DNA from: Amycolatopsis mongoliensis
GTDB lineage: Bacteria; Actinomycetota; Actinomycetes; Mycobacteriales; Pseudonocardiaceae
Direction of reading: 5' to 3'
Length of the DNA: 64,000 bases
Assembly: GCF_030285665.1 (NCBI RefSeq)
Contig: NZ_CP127295.1
Coordinates: 4,092,001 to 4,156,000, forward strand
Position numbers and translations under genes: made by a program. This document shows, one piece after another, positions 26,041 through 36,198 of the stretch. Numbering within the stretch: position 1 is the first letter of the stretch; every line of letters starts with the position of its first letter. The notes beneath the pieces were generated by a model. It ran no database searches, had not been told where the DNA came from, and saw only the letters and a program-made list of their open reading frames with translations.

Positions 26041-27252
26041 GTGAGTAGCGAGGCCTACATCTACGAGGCGATCCGCACGCCTCGCGGCAAGAACAAGGGC
26101 GGTGCCCTGCACGGCACCAAGCCGGTCGACCTGGTGGTCGGCCTGATCGAAGAGCTCAAGGTCCGCCACCCGAACCTCGACCCCACGGTGATCGATGACG
26201 TCGTGCTCGGCGTCGTCTCCCCGGTCGGCGAGCAGGGCGCGGTCATCGCGCGCACCGCCGCGCTGAACGCCGGTCTCCCCGAGACCGTCGCCGGCGTGCA
26301 GCTCAACCGCTTCTGCGCCTCCGGCCTGGAGGCCACCAACACCGCCGCGCAGAAGGTCCGCTCCGGCTGGGACAACCTGATCATCGCCGGCGGCGTCGAG
26401 TCGATGTCGCGCGTGCCGATGGGCTCCGACGGCGGCGCGCTGTTCATGGACCCGACGACCGCGTACGACAACTACATCGTCCCGCAGGGCACCGGCGCCG
26501 ACCTGATCGCGACCATCGAGGGCTTCTCCCGCGAGGACGTCGACCGCTGGGCCGTCCGCTCGCAGGACCGCGCCGAGGCGGCCTGGTCCGGCGGCTACTT
26601 CGCCAAGTCCGTCGTCCCGGTCAAGGACATCAACGGCGTCACGGTCCTCGACCACGACGAGCACCGCCGCCCCGGCTCCACCGTCGAGGGCCTCGGCAAG
26701 CTCAAGCCCGCCTTCGCCGGCATCGGCGAGCTCGGCGGCTTCGACGCCGTGGCGCTGCAGAAGTACCACTCGGTCGAGAAGATCAACCACGTCCACACCG
26801 GCGGCAACTCCTCCGGCATCGTCGACGGCGCCGCGCTGGTGCTCGTCGGTTCCGAGCGGATCGGCAAGACCTTCGGGCTGACGCCGCGCGCCCGGATCGT
26901 GGCGACTGCGTCGATCGGCTCCGAGCCGACGATCATGCTCACCGGCCCCACGCCGGCCACCGAAAAGGTGCTGAAGACCGCGGGCCTCAAGCCCGAGGAC
27001 ATCGACCTGTGGGAGCTCAACGAGGCGTTCGCGTCCGTCGTGCTCAAGTGGATCAAGGACCTGCACCTCGACGAGGAGAAGGTCAACGTCAACGGCGGCG
27101 CGATCGCCATGGGCCACCCGCTCGGCGCCACCGGCGCGATGCTGGTCGGCACCGTGGTCGACGAGCTCGAACGCCGCCAGGCGCGCCGCGCCCTGGTGAC
27201 CCTGTGCATCGGCGGCGGCATGGGCGTCGCGACCATCATCGAGCGGGTGTGA
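26041..27252 (+). CDS. fadA: Acetyl-CoA C-acyltransferase (thiolase), FadA type
   Basis: 403-residue thiolase performing the last step of beta-oxidation, cleaving 3-ketoacyl-CoA with CoA. The nucleophilic Cys is C92 (NRFCASG). The other active-site motifs are [13 protein letters not shown] and the C-terminal CIGGGMG. GTG 26041 has GAGGAG upstream. It is followed after 8 bp by fadB, forming the standard two-gene trifunctional operon. Control is probably by the divergent TetR-type gene. Confidence 0.95.
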   Translation: MSSEAYIYEAIRTPRGKNKGGALHGTKPVDLVVGLIEELKVRHPNLDPTVIDDVVLGVVSPVGEQGAVIARTAALNAGLPETVAGVQLNRFCASGLEATNTAAQKVRSGWDNLIIAGGVESMSRVPMGSDGGALFMDPTTAYDNYIVPQGTGADLIATIEGFSREDVDRWAVRSQDRAEAAWSGGYFAKSVVPVKDINGVTVLDHDEHRRPGSTVEGLGKLKPAFAGIGELGGFDAVALQKYHSVEKINHVHTGGNSSGIVDGAALVLVGSERIGKTFGLTPRARIVATASIGSEPTIMLTGPTPATEKVLKTAGLKPEDIDLWELNEAFASVVLKWIKDLHLDEEKVNVNGGAIAMGHPLGATGAMLVGTVVDELERRQARRALVTLCIGGGMGVATIIERV

Positions 27253-27260
27253 GGAAAGAA

Positions 27261-29432
27261 ATGGCCGAGAGCAAGACCATCCGCTGGGAGCAGGACGAAG
27301 ACGGCATCGTCACCCTGACCCTCGACGACTCGAAGCAGTCGGCGAACACCATGAACGCCGACTTCCGCGAGTCGCTCGGCGTGACCGTCGACCGCCTCGA
27401 GGCGGAGAAGGACAGCATCACCGGCGTCGTCATCACTTCCGCCAAGAAGACGTTCTTCGCCGGCGGCGACCTGAACGACCTCATCCAGGCCAAGCCCGAG
27501 CACGCGGTCGAGCTGACCGAGGGCAGCGCCCTGATGAAGGGGCAGATGCGCCGCATCGAGCAGCTCGGCAAGCCGGTCGTCGCGGCGATCAACGGCGCCG
27601 CGCTCGGCGGTGGCCTGGAGATCGCGCTGGCGACGCACCACCGCATCGCCGCCGACGTCAAGGGCAGCCAGATCGGCCTGCCCGAGGTGACGCTGGGCCT
27701 GCTGCCCGGCGGCGGCGGTGTCGTGCGCACTGTCCGATTGCTGGGTATCCAGAGCGCGCTGCTGAACGTCCTGCTGCAGGGCCAGCGCCACCGCCCGGCC
27801 AAGGCGCTCGAGCTCGGTCTCGTGCACGAGCTCGTCGGCACGGTCGAGGAGCTCGTCCCCGCCGCGAAGGCGTGGATCAAGGCGAACCCCGAAGGCGGCG
27901 TCCAGCCGTGGGACGTCAAGGGCTACAAGATCCCGGGCGGCACCCCGTCGAACCCGAGCTTCGCGGCCAACCTCCCGGCGTTCCCGGCGAACCTGCGCAA
28001 GCAGATCAAGGGCGCGAACATGCCGGCGCCGCGGGCGATCCTGGCCGCTGCGATCGAGGGCGCGCAGGTCGACTTCGACACCGCGATCCAGATCGAGACG
28101 CGCTACTTCATCCACCTCGCCACCGGCCAGGTCTCGAAGAACATGACGAAGGCGTTCTTCTTCGACCTGCAGACGATCAACTCGGGCGGCTCGCGGCCGG
28201 ACGGCTTCGAGAAGTACACCGCCAAGAAGGTCGGCGTGCTCGGCGCCGGGATGATGGGCGCCGCGATCGCGTACGTGTCCGCGAAGGCGGGCATCGACGT
28301 CGTCCTCAAGGACGTCTCGCTCGAGGCGGCCGAGAAGGGCAAGGGCTACGCGGAGAAGCTGGAGCAGAAGGCCCTCTCGCGGGGCAAGACCACGCAGGAG
28401 AAGTCGGACGCGCTGCTGGCGAAGATCAAGCCGACCGGTGACCCGGCCGACTTCGCGGGCGTCGACTTCGTCATCGAGGCCGTGTTCGAGAGCGTCGAGC
28501 TGAAGCACAAGGTGTTCGGCGAGATCGAGAGCATCGTCAACGCCGACGCGGTGCTGGGCTCCAACACCTCGACGCTGCCGATCACCACGCTCGCCGAGGG
28601 CGTGCAGCGGACCGAGGACTTCATCGGGATCCACTTCTTCTCGCCGGTGGACAAGATGCCGCTGGTCGAGATCATCTGCGGCGAGAAGACGTCGCCGGCG
28701 ACGCTGGCGAAGGTCTTCGACTACACGCTGCAGATCAAGAAGACCCCGATCGTCGTCAACGACAGCCGCGGCTTCTTCACCTCGCGCGTCATCGGCACGT
28801 TCATCAACGAGGCCGTCGCCGCGCTGGGCGAGGGTGTCGAGCCGGCGTCGATCGAGCAGGCGGGATCGCAGGCCGGCTACCCGGCGCCGCCGCTGCAGCT
28901 GATGGACGAGCTGACGCTGACCCTGCCGCGCAAGATCCGCAAGGAGACCCGCGAGGCGATCGAGGCCGCGGGCGGCACGTGGAAGGCGCACGCGTCCGAG
29001 GCCGTCATCGACCGGATGCTGGACGAGTACGACCGCAAGGGCCGCTCGACGGGCGCGGGCTTCTACGAGTACGACGACGAGGGCAAGCGTGTCGGCCTGT
29101 GGCCGGGCCTGCGTGACGCGTTCAAGTCGGGCTCGGCGGAGGTGCCGTTCGAGGACCTCAAGGAGCGGATGCTCTTCGCCGAGGCGCTCGAGACGGTCAA
29201 GTGCTTCGACGAGGGCGTGCTGACGTCGGTGGCGGACGCCAACATCGGCTCGATCTTCGGCATCGGCTTCCCCGCGTGGACCGGTGGCGTCATCCAGTAC
29301 ATCAACCAGTACGAGGGTGGCCTGCAGGGCTTCGTGGACCGGGCGCGTGAGCTGGCCGCTCGGTACGGCGACCACTTCGAGCCGCCCGCTTCGCTGGTCG
29401 AGAAGGCCGCCAAGGGTGAGATCTACGAGTAA
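27261..29432 (+). CDS. fadB: Multifunctional 3-hydroxyacyl-CoA dehydrogenase / enoyl-CoA hydratase
   Basis: 723-residue alpha subunit of the beta-oxidation complex. The N-terminal crotonase domain (about 10-200) has oxyanion-hole segments FAGGDL and [12 protein letters not shown]. The NAD-binding domain begins around residue 322 with [14 protein letters not shown], and the 3HCDH C-terminal domain contains [14 protein letters not shown]. The ATG at 27261 follows GAGGAAAG; an upstream reading would overlap fadA. It forms an operon with fadA and ends before a strong hairpin at 29441. Confidence 0.95.
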   Translation: MAESKTIRWEQDEDGIVTLTLDDSKQSANTMNADFRESLGVTVDRLEAEKDSITGVVITSAKKTFFAGGDLNDLIQAKPEHAVELTEGSALMKGQMRRIEQLGKPVVAAINGAALGGGLEIALATHHRIAADVKGSQIGLPEVTLGLLPGGGGVVRTVRLLGIQSALLNVLLQGQRHRPAKALELGLVHELVGTVEELVPAAKAWIKANPEGGVQPWDVKGYKIPGGTPSNPSFAANLPAFPANLRKQIKGANMPAPRAILAAAIEGAQVDFDTAIQIETRYFIHLATGQVSKNMTKAFFFDLQTINSGGSRPDGFEKYTAKKVGVLGAGMMGAAIAYVSAKAGIDVVLKDVSLEAAEKGKGYAEKLEQKALSRGKTTQEKSDALLAKIKPTGDPADFAGVDFVIEAVFESVELKHKVFGEIESIVNADAVLGSNTSTLPITTLAEGVQRTEDFIGIHFFSPVDKMPLVEIICGEKTSPATLAKVFDYTLQIKKTPIVVNDSRGFFTSRVIGTFINEAVAALGEGVEPASIEQAGSQAGYPAPPLQLMDELTLTLPRKIRKETREAIEAAGGTWKAHASEAVIDRMLDEYDRKGRSTGAGFYEYDDEGKRVGLWPGLRDAFKSGSAEVPFEDLKERMLFAEALETVKCFDEGVLTSVADANIGSIFGIGFPAWTGGVIQYINQYEGGLQGFVDRARELAARYGDHFEPPASLVEKAAKGEIYE

Positions 29433-29440
29433 GCCGTGAG

Positions 29441-29480
29441 CCGTGAAGGGCACCCGTCATGGACGAGGTGCCCTTCACGG
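29441..29480. terminator. Strong hairpin between fadB and convergent gene
   Basis: Perfect 14-bp stem CCGTGAAGGGCACC / GGTGCCCTTCACGG with a 12-nt loop and no T tract. It lies 8 bp after the fadB stop and 4 bp before the end of the convergent gene, so it can serve both directions. Confidence 0.75.
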
Positions 29481-29484
29481 CGTT

Positions 29485-29790
29485 TCACAGCGAGACGGCG
29501 ACTTCCGCGTGGCTCACGTGGTCGTCCCAGTGGCTCAGCGCTCGCCGCGCGTCGTCTTCGAGCACGGCGTGTTCGTAGCTCTCACCGGCGAAGCCGCGTA
29601 CGGCGTCGAGGTCGGTGAAGAACGTGATCGAGGTGAACTCGACCTCGGTGCCGTCTGCTCGGCGCAGCAACCGGGCGCCCTGGAAGCCGGGTACGTTCCG
29701 CAGGTGCCGCGCCACTTCGGTCTCGTAGTGCCGCTGGTAGTCGTCGGCCGTCTCGGCGGGCGCCCAACCGCGCCAGGTCCGTGCGATCAT
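29485..29790 (-). CDS. Antibiotic biosynthesis monooxygenase-like (ABM fold) protein
   Basis: Small 101-residue protein with the ferredoxin-like ABM/dimeric alpha-beta barrel pattern (YETEVARHLRNVPGFQGARLLRR, then VEFTSITFFTDLDAV). Such proteins act as cofactor-free monooxygenases, heme-degrading enzymes or simple stress proteins; the sequence does not decide. ATG 29790 follows GGGAGG. It stands alone, convergent with fadB. Confidence 0.7.
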   Translation of the reverse strand: MIARTWRGWAPAETADDYQRHYETEVARHLRNVPGFQGARLLRRADGTEVEFTSITFFTDLDAVRGFAGESYEHAVLEDDARRALSHWDDHVSHAEVAVSL

Positions 29791-29914
29791 CGGTGCCCTC
29801 CCATCGCCGGGTGCTCGACCGTACACCGGTCAAGGACCGGACAAGATCGGCGATGACAGTGACTTGTCGCCTTCCGTTGGCCTCATCGACGCCGGACTCG
29901 GCTACGGTCCGCCC

Positions 29915-32248
29915 ATGCGCCGTCCCGTCACGGTGGCACTGGCCGCCGCCCTGTTCGCCTCCGCGCTGACAACGATGTCAGCCGCCGCCGACCTGAGCCC
30001 CGTCGACTTCGTCGATCCGCTGATCGGCTCGGCCGGGGACGGCAACACCTACCCCGGGGCCACTGCGCCCTTCGGGATGCTCGCCTGGAGCCCGACCAGC
30101 ACCCGCGGCGACCAGACCTCGACCGGCGCCGCCAACGGCTACCAGTACGACACCACCCGGATCCGCGGCTTCGCCCTCACCCACGTCAACGGCGCCGGCT
30201 GCAACCCGGGCGCCGCGGGGGACGTGCCGATCCTGCCCTTCGCCGGGGACGTCACCTCCTCGCCGACCGCCGACACCACCGACGCCGTCTACGCGAGCAA
30301 CTTCAGCCACGCCGACGAAGCCGCGACGCCGGGACGGTACCGTCTCGGCCTGTCCAACGCCGTGACGACCGACTTCGCGGCCACCGAGCGGACCGCGATC
30401 GGCACGCTGACCTATCCGCAGGGCAAGCCCGCCAGCCTGCTCTTCCGGACGTCGAACTCCCTCAACGGCAGCGAGGACGCCGAGACCCACATCGACGCGG
30501 CGAACCGGCGCGTCACCGGGTCCGTGCTCACCGGTGCGTTCTGCGGCCGCCGCGCGAACGGCGGGGTCAACAACCGCAAGTCCTACTACCGCCTGTACTT
30601 CACCGCGCAGTTCGACCAGCCCGTCACCGGCACCGGTACGTGGAAGGACGCGACGCTCCAGCCCGGCGGCACCGACCAGACCGGCGGCGAGGGTTACGCG
30701 ACCGGCAAGGACCGCGCCGGACGCGGCTCCGGCGGCTACGTCACCTTCGCACCGGGCAGCAAGGTCACCATGCGGCTCGGAATCTCCTACGTCTCCCTCG
30801 AAGGCGCCGAACGCAACCTGCGCGCGGAGCAACCGAGCAAGTCCACCGTGGACGGGATCGCTCAGAAGACCAGGAAAGCCTGGAACACCGAGCTGAACCG
30901 GATCGGCGTCCAAGGTGGCACCGCCGGCCAGCGCATCGTCTTCACCACCGCGCTCTACCACAGCCTGCAGCAGCCGAACCTCGTCAGCGACGTCGACGGC
31001 CAGTACCTCGGGATGGATCAAAAGCCGCACCGCGTCGAACGCGGGCAGGACGCGCAGTACTCCAACTTCTCCGGCTGGGACCAGTACCGCGCGCAGATCC
31101 AGCTGCTGGCGCTGCTCGAACCGCGCGTCGCCGGGAACTTCGCGCAGTCGCTCTACAACTACGCGAAGCAGAACGACGGCGTCTGGGACCGCTGGGTGCA
31201 CGTCAACGGCGCGACGCACGTCATGACCGGCGACCCGTCGGCGGCGACGATCGCGACGTTCTACGCCATGGGCGTGCGCAACTTCGACTACCGCGGCGCG
31301 TTCGACTCGCTGTACAAGCAGGCGACGGTTCCGCGCCCCGAGGGTCTGCAGGACGGTGGCTGTCCCGGCCAGTGCGTCGGCCAGCGGCCCAATCTCGCGC
31401 AGTACCTGACGTCCCACTACGCGCCCAACGACGTCTGCCACTGCTGGGGCGGCGCCGCCGAGACGCTCGAAGACGCCGTCGCCGACTCTGCAATCGGACA
31501 TTTCGCAGAGCTGCTCGGCCGCACTCGCGAGGCTGCGGAGCTGCAAGCCCGGGGTTCGTACTGGCGGAACGTCTTCAACCCGGCCACCGGCTACACGCAG
31601 GCCCGCAACGTCGACGGCAGCTGGGTGACACCGTTCGACCCGGCGAGCGACCGCGGGTTCGCCCAGGGCAGCGCGGCCGCCTACACCTGGATGGTCCCGC
31701 AGGACGTCTCCGGCCTCGCCGACGCGATGGGCGGCAAGACGGCCGCGGTCACCCGCCTCGACGGCTTCTTCCACGACGCCAACGGGAACTGGCAGCTCAA
31801 GGGCGGCGGGCCGCTCAAGTACGACCCGACCAACGAGCCCGACATCCACGCGCCGTGGCTGTACAACGAGCTCGGGCAGCCGTGGAAGACGCAGGAAACC
31901 GTGCGGCAGCTGGTGAACTCCGTCTACACGACCGGGCCGTCCGGGCTGCCCGGCAACGACGACCTCGGCACGATGTCCGCCTGGTACGTCTTCGCCGCGC
32001 TCGGCATCTACCCGCGGACGCCGGGCTCGGGCGAACTGCTGCTGTCGAGCCCGCTGTTCCCGGGGGCCGTGATCCGGCCGGAGGGCGGCGCGCCGATCCG
32101 GATCACGACGTCGGGCAGCGGGAAGTACGTCCAGGACGTCCGCCGCGGGACCAGGCTGCAACGCGACTGGAAGGTCGATGCCTCCTTCCTGCACGGCGGC
32201 AGCCTGGACTTCCGCCTGTCGGAGACACCGACCACCTGGGGGAGTTAG
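29915..32248 (+). CDS. Secreted GH92-family alpha-mannosidase
   Basis: 777-residue glycoside hydrolase family 92 enzyme, calcium-dependent exo-alpha-mannosidase type. A Sec signal peptide fills about residues 1-29 (MRRPVTVALAAALFASAL...AAA). Family motifs are VDPLIGSAGDGNTYPGA near the N-terminus, THVNGAGC, and GNDDLGTMSAWYVF at about 680-693. ATG 29915 is chosen because the signal peptide starts there; GTG codons upstream give a non-signal extension. It probably trims mannose from extracellular glycans. Its stop overlaps that of the MMPL gene by 4 bp. Confidence 0.9.
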   Translation: MRRPVTVALAAALFASALTTMSAAADLSPVDFVDPLIGSAGDGNTYPGATAPFGMLAWSPTSTRGDQTSTGAANGYQYDTTRIRGFALTHVNGAGCNPGAAGDVPILPFAGDVTSSPTADTTDAVYASNFSHADEAATPGRYRLGLSNAVTTDFAATERTAIGTLTYPQGKPASLLFRTSNSLNGSEDAETHIDAANRRVTGSVLTGAFCGRRANGGVNNRKSYYRLYFTAQFDQPVTGTGTWKDATLQPGGTDQTGGEGYATGKDRAGRGSGGYVTFAPGSKVTMRLGISYVSLEGAERNLRAEQPSKSTVDGIAQKTRKAWNTELNRIGVQGGTAGQRIVFTTALYHSLQQPNLVSDVDGQYLGMDQKPHRVERGQDAQYSNFSGWDQYRAQIQLLALLEPRVAGNFAQSLYNYAKQNDGVWDRWVHVNGATHVMTGDPSAATIATFYAMGVRNFDYRGAFDSLYKQATVPRPEGLQDGGCPGQCVGQRPNLAQYLTSHYAPNDVCHCWGGAAETLEDAVADSAIGHFAELLGRTREAAELQARGSYWRNVFNPATGYTQARNVDGSWVTPFDPASDRGFAQGSAAAYTWMVPQDVSGLADAMGGKTAAVTRLDGFFHDANGNWQLKGGGPLKYDPTNEPDIHAPWLYNELGQPWKTQETVRQLVNSVYTTGPSGLPGNDDLGTMSAWYVFAALGIYPRTPGSGELLLSSPLFPGAVIRPEGGAPIRITTSGSGKYVQDVRRGTRLQRDWKVDASFLHGGSLDFRLSETPTTWGS

Positions 32249-34332
32249 GGCTCCAGCGCGAGGTGCGGCAGGCGGCGGTCCAGCCACCGCGGCAGCCACC
32301 ACGCCCGTTCTCCGAGCAGCCGCATGATCGCCGGGACGAGCAGGCAGCGGATCACCAGTGCGTCCAGCAGTACCGCCACCGCCAGGCCGAGGCCGAACTG
32401 CGCGAGCATCCGCGACGGGTCGAGGAGGAACGCGCCGAACACCAGCACCATGATCGCGCCGGCCGCGGTGATCACGCGGCCGGTCGAAGCGAGGCCTTCG
32501 CGTACCGCGAGCCGCGCGTCGCCGGTGCGCCGCCACTCCTCGTGCATGCGCGACACCAGGAACACCTCGTAGTCCATCGACAGCCCGAACACGATCGCGA
32601 AGATCATCACCGGCACGAACGCCTCGATCGGGCCGGGTTGCGCGCCGAGCCGGCCGTCGCCGAACACGAGCGTCATCACGCCGAGCGAGGCGCCGATGCT
32701 CAGCAGGTTCAGCAGCGCCGCCTTGAGCGGGATCAGGATCGACCGGAACACGGCCATCAGCAGCAACGCGGACAGTCCGACGACGACCAGCACGAACAGC
32801 GGCAGCCGGCCCGCGACGGCGTCGGCGAAGTCCGTCGCGGCCGCCACCGAGCCGCCGACCAGGTAGTGGCCGGGAAGTACCGGCAGGACGTCGGTCCGCA
32901 GGTGCGTCACCAGCTCGGCCGTCGCCGCGTCCTGGGGTGACGTCGTCGGGAAGACGAGCACGGTCGGGCCCATCGGCGGCAGCGCGCGGGCGATCCCCGG
33001 CGTCGACGCGAGCCGTTGCTGCAGCGCGACGGGGTCGCCGTCTTCGGTCACGACCGCGAGCGGCCCGTTGAAGCCCGGCCCGAAGCCTTCGGCCATGAGG
33101 TCGTAGGCCTGCCGCGTCGTCGACCCGGCCGGGTCGGTGCCCGCGTCGGCGAACCCGAGCCGCATGCCCGCGTCGGCGAACCCGAGCCGCATGCCCGCGG
33201 CGGGGATGGACAGCCCGATGAGGAGGGCCAGCCCGATCGCGAGCGGCACCACCGGGCGGCGCTGGACGCCGTCGGCGAGCCGTCGCCACATCCTGCCGTG
33301 GTCGCGTTTCGCGGCGTGGCGGCGGATGCCGCGGTCGAGCCGCTTGCCGAACAGCGACAGCAGGGCGGGCAGCAGCGTCACCGACGCGAGCATGGTCATC
33401 AGGACGGTGAGCGCGACGGCCAGCGCCACCCCGCGCAGCCCACCCAGCCCGAGTGCGAGCAGGCCGAGCAAGGCGATGATCACCGTCGTCCCGGCGAACA
33501 GCACCGAACGACCGGCGGTGTCCAGCGCCCGCCGGGCGGCCGCGTCGCGGTCGTGGCCGGCGAGGATCTCACTTCGGTAGCGGGAGAAGATCAGCAACGC
33601 GTAGTCGACGCCGACGCCGAACCCGACCAGCATCATCAGCGGCGAGGTGTAGCTCGCGATGCCGACGTAGCGCGAGACGACCGTGATCACATCCAGCGTG
33701 CTGCCGACGGCGAACACCGCGGTGATCACCGGCAGCCCGGCCGCGAGCAGCGAACGGAACAGGAACACGAGGATGACCAGCGCGGCCAGCAGCCCGACGC
33801 CTTCGGCGGGACCGCCGCCATCGGAGACGCGCTTCACCGGATCGCCGGCGAGCGCGACCTCGAGGGGCCCTGCCTGCTTCGCGGTGTCGACGAACTTCAC
33901 GATGTCGTCGTAGGGAAGGTCGGTCGACGCGGCGTCGAAGGCCACGGTGGCGTAGCCGATCCGGCCGTCCCGCGACAGTGTCGCCGGGCTGTCGAACGGG
34001 CTGGTCACCGACCGCACGTGCGGCTGCAATCGGACATTTCCCAGAGTGTTTTCGACCGCGGCACGCTGGGGGGTAAGCCCGCCGTCGGCCTTGAAGACGA
34101 TCTGCGCGCTCGCGCCGGACTGCGCGGTCGTCTTCAGCAGGTCGACCACCTGCTGGGACTCCGTGCCGGGCAGCGAGTTGTCGTCGTGGAACGCGCTCCC
34201 GGTGAGGCGGGAGGTGAACGTGACGCCGATGAGGACCAGCGCCCAGAGTGCGACGGCGAGCCACCGGTGGCGCTGCGCCCAGCCGGCCAGGTGCGCCAGC
34301 CGTCCCCCGGTGGTGCGAGTGATGGTGTCCAT
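32245..34332 (-). CDS. MMPL-family RND transporter
   Basis: About 695-residue membrane transporter with the MMPL layout: an N-terminal TM helix (about 25-45), a large extracytoplasmic loop, five TM helices with GVGVDYALLIFSRYRSE, and then a repeat of loop plus TMs with GLSMDYEVFLVSRMHEEW. MMPL proteins export lipids or other hydrophobic compounds. The start is uncertain; ATG 34332 is used in place of an in-frame TTG at 34341, and neither has a good ribosome binding site. The second loop contains an exact 27-bp tandem duplication. Confidence 0.9.
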   Translation of the reverse strand: MDTITRTTGGRLAHLAGWAQRHRWLAVALWALVLIGVTFTSRLTGSAFHDDNSLPGTESQQVVDLLKTTAQSGASAQIVFKADGGLTPQRAAVENTLGNVRLQPHVRSVTSPFDSPATLSRDGRIGYATVAFDAASTDLPYDDIVKFVDTAKQAGPLEVALAGDPVKRVSDGGGPAEGVGLLAALVILVFLFRSLLAAGLPVITAVFAVGSTLDVITVVSRYVGIASYTSPLMMLVGFGVGVDYALLIFSRYRSEILAGHDRDAAARRALDTAGRSVLFAGTTVIIALLGLLALGLGGLRGVALAVALTVLMTMLASVTLLPALLSLFGKRLDRGIRRHAAKRDHGRMWRRLADGVQRRPVVPLAIGLALLIGLSIPAAGMRLGFADAGMRLGFADAGTDPAGSTTRQAYDLMAEGFGPGFNGPLAVVTEDGDPVALQQRLASTPGIARALPPMGPTVLVFPTTSPQDAATAELVTHLRTDVLPVLPGHYLVGGSVAAATDFADAVAGRLPLFVLVVVGLSALLLMAVFRSILIPLKAALLNLLSIGASLGVMTLVFGDGRLGAQPGPIEAFVPVMIFAIVFGLSMDYEVFLVSRMHEEWRRTGDARLAVREGLASTGRVITAAGAIMVLVFGAFLLDPSRMLAQFGLGLAVAVLLDALVIRCLLVPAIMRLLGERAWWLPRWLDRRLPHLALEP
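33140..33193. repeat. 27-bp tandem duplication inside the MMPL gene
   Basis: Two exact, adjacent 27-bp copies (33140-33166 and 33167-33193) that duplicate nine residues (MRLGFADAG) in frame. They fall just after the sixth TM segment, at the start of the second extracytoplasmic domain. Confidence 0.95.
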
Positions 34333-34445
34333 GGGGGACAAGGATTCGCGAGAGCGGCGCTACTCCGCGTCGCGCACGGGAGGACACTTCGCGTGCTCCC
34401 GGCGGGGTCCCTTAAGGCGTTTCCCGTACACCCCGGGGAGTACGG

Positions 34446-35114
34446 CTAGGGGGTGAGCCACCGCGGCGTCACCGCGCCGGACTCGTAGGCGAGGACGACG
34501 AGCTGCGCCCGGTCGTGCATGCCGGTCTTGGTCATGATGCGGCTGACGTGCGTCTTCGCCGTCGCGGGGCTGAGCGTCAGCTCGCGCGCGATCTCGTCGT
34601 TCGACAGGCCCGCCGCGACCAGGGAAAGCACCTCGCGCTCGCGGTCGGTGAGCCGGTCCAGCGCCGGAGCCGGGCCCGGGCGCGTGACACGCGAGGCGAA
34701 CTCCGAGATCAGCCGCCGGGTGATCGACGGCGCCAGCAGCGCGTCGCCGCGGGCGACCACGCGCACGGCGTGGATCAGCTCTTCGGGCTCGGTATCCTTG
34801 ACCAGGAACCCGCTCGCGCCCGCGCGCAGGGCGCCGTAGACGTCTTCGTCGAGGTCGAACGTCGTGAGGATGACGACCTTCGTGCCTCCGAGCGCCGGGT
34901 CTTCGAGGAGGTGCCGGGTCGCGGCGAGGCCGTCGAGCACCGGCATCCGGATGTCCATCAGCACGACGTCCGGGTGGTGGTCGTGCGCGGCCTGCAGGGC
35001 TTCGCGGCCGTCGGCGGCCTCCGCGACGACGTCGATGTCGGCCTCGCCGTCCAAAATGGACCGGAAACCGGCGCGGACCAGCCGCTGGTCGTCGACGAGC
35101 AGGACCCGGATCAT
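34446..35114 (-). CDS. NarL/LuxR-type response regulator
   Basis: 222-residue response regulator. The receiver domain has the acidic pair D8-D9, phospho-acceptor D54 (VVLMDIRMP) and conserved Lys in FLVKD. The C-terminal LuxR HTH (about 155-215) has LTDREREVLSLVAAGLSNDEIA. It is 7 bp downstream of the histidine kinase gene and forms a two-component system with it. The neighbouring MMPL transporter is a plausible target, but nothing in the sequence proves it. Confidence 0.93.
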   Translation of the reverse strand: MIRVLLVDDQRLVRAGFRSILDGEADIDVVAEAADGREALQAAHDHHPDVVLMDIRMPVLDGLAATRHLLEDPALGGTKVVILTTFDLDEDVYGALRAGASGFLVKDTEPEELIHAVRVVARGDALLAPSITRRLISEFASRVTRPGPAPALDRLTDREREVLSLVAAGLSNDEIARELTLSPATAKTHVSRIMTKTGMHDRAQLVVLAYESGAVTPRWLTP

Positions 35115-35121
35115 CGGCCCA

Positions 35122-36189
35122 TCATCGCACCGGCAGCCGGGCGCGCACCCGGTAGCCGCCGCCTTCGCGCGGCGCCGCGGTCAGTTCCCCGCCGAGCGCC
35201 CGCGCGCGTTCGGCCATGCCGCGGATCCCGGTGCCCGGCGGGGCGTCGCCGCCGCGGCCGTCGTCGTCGACCTGCACGGACAGCGCGTCGGCGCCGTAGC
35301 CGAGCCGGACGACGACGGTCTTCGCGGCGGCGTGCTTGGCGATGTTCGTCAGCGCCTCCTGCACCACGCGGAACGCGGCGTGCTCGACGTCCGGCGGCAG
35401 GTCCCGGGCGACGCCGTCGATCTCGGTGCGCACGGTCAGCCCGGACGCGCCGGCCGACTCGGCCAGCTCCGCGACCCGGGACAGGCTCGGCTGGTCAGCC
35501 TGGCGGAGCGTGCCGAGCGTCGCGCGCAACTCCTGGAGTGCGGTCCTGCTGGCGTCCTTGATGGTGCCGAGGGCCTCCTCGGCCTGCGCGGGGTCACGGC
35601 GGTGCAGCGCGGCGCCGGCCTGGACGTTGATCAGCGCGAGGTGGTGGCCGAGGACGTCGTGCAGCTCGCGGGCGATGCGCAGGCGCTCGTCGGTGGCGCG
35701 CGCCCGGGCCTCGGCCTCCTTGGTGCGCTCGGCCTCGGCGCGGTAGTGCGCGACGGCGCCCCCGGCGACGAGCGCGACGAACCAGCCGGTCATCAGGAAG
35801 AACGCGAAGTTGTCGACGTGCCGGCCGGTCCGCGAGGCGACTTCCCCGGCGGCGACACCCGCCATCGCGACGACGACGAGCAGCGCGGCCCCGCGGATCC
35901 GTCCGGCCGCGGCGGCGTTGTAGAGGGTGTAGGCGAAGGCCAGCAGGACGAGGCCGTCAGGATCGGTGAGCGGGTAGTAGAGGGCGCAGCAGAGAAGCGT
36001 GAACCCGGCGACGCTCAGCGGGTACTTCCGGCGGAAGAAGACCGCGGCGCAGCCGAGGACGGTGAGGACCCAGCCGAGGGCGGCGTGATGGGCGGGCTTC
36101 GCCCCGTCGTTGAGCACGGCGAACAGTGACCCGACGAGCACCGCGACGGTGATCGTCAGTTCGGGCGCCCAACGCCGTAACCAGGCCAT
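35122..36189 (-). CDS. Two-component sensor histidine kinase (HisKA_3 type)
   Basis: 355-residue membrane kinase. About five TM helices (1-160) precede the dimerisation/phosphoacceptor segment (ARELHDVLGHHLALINVQAG, His near 200) and a HATPase_c domain with DDDGRGG and GTGIRGM. It is the cognate sensor of the response regulator directly downstream. There is no large extracytoplasmic sensor, so it probably detects a membrane-associated signal. Confidence 0.92.
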   Translation of the reverse strand: MAWLRRWAPELTITVAVLVGSLFAVLNDGAKPAHHAALGWVLTVLGCAAVFFRRKYPLSVAGFTLLCCALYYPLTDPDGLVLLAFAYTLYNAAAAGRIRGAALLVVVAMAGVAAGEVASRTGRHVDNFAFFLMTGWFVALVAGGAVAHYRAEAERTKEAEARARATDERLRIARELHDVLGHHLALINVQAGAALHRRDPAQAEEALGTIKDASRTALQELRATLGTLRQADQPSLSRVAELAESAGASGLTVRTEIDGVARDLPPDVEHAAFRVVQEALTNIAKHAAAKTVVVRLGYGADALSVQVDDDGRGGDAPPGTGIRGMAERARALGGELTAAPREGGGYRVRARLPVR

Positions 36190-36198
36190 ACGCCGAGT

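Noticed and set aside
29978..33289. 1103-codon antisense frame over the mannosidase and MMPL genes
   Set aside because: Low-complexity Arg/Gly/Ala/Val sequence without motifs; both sense-strand genes are well supported.
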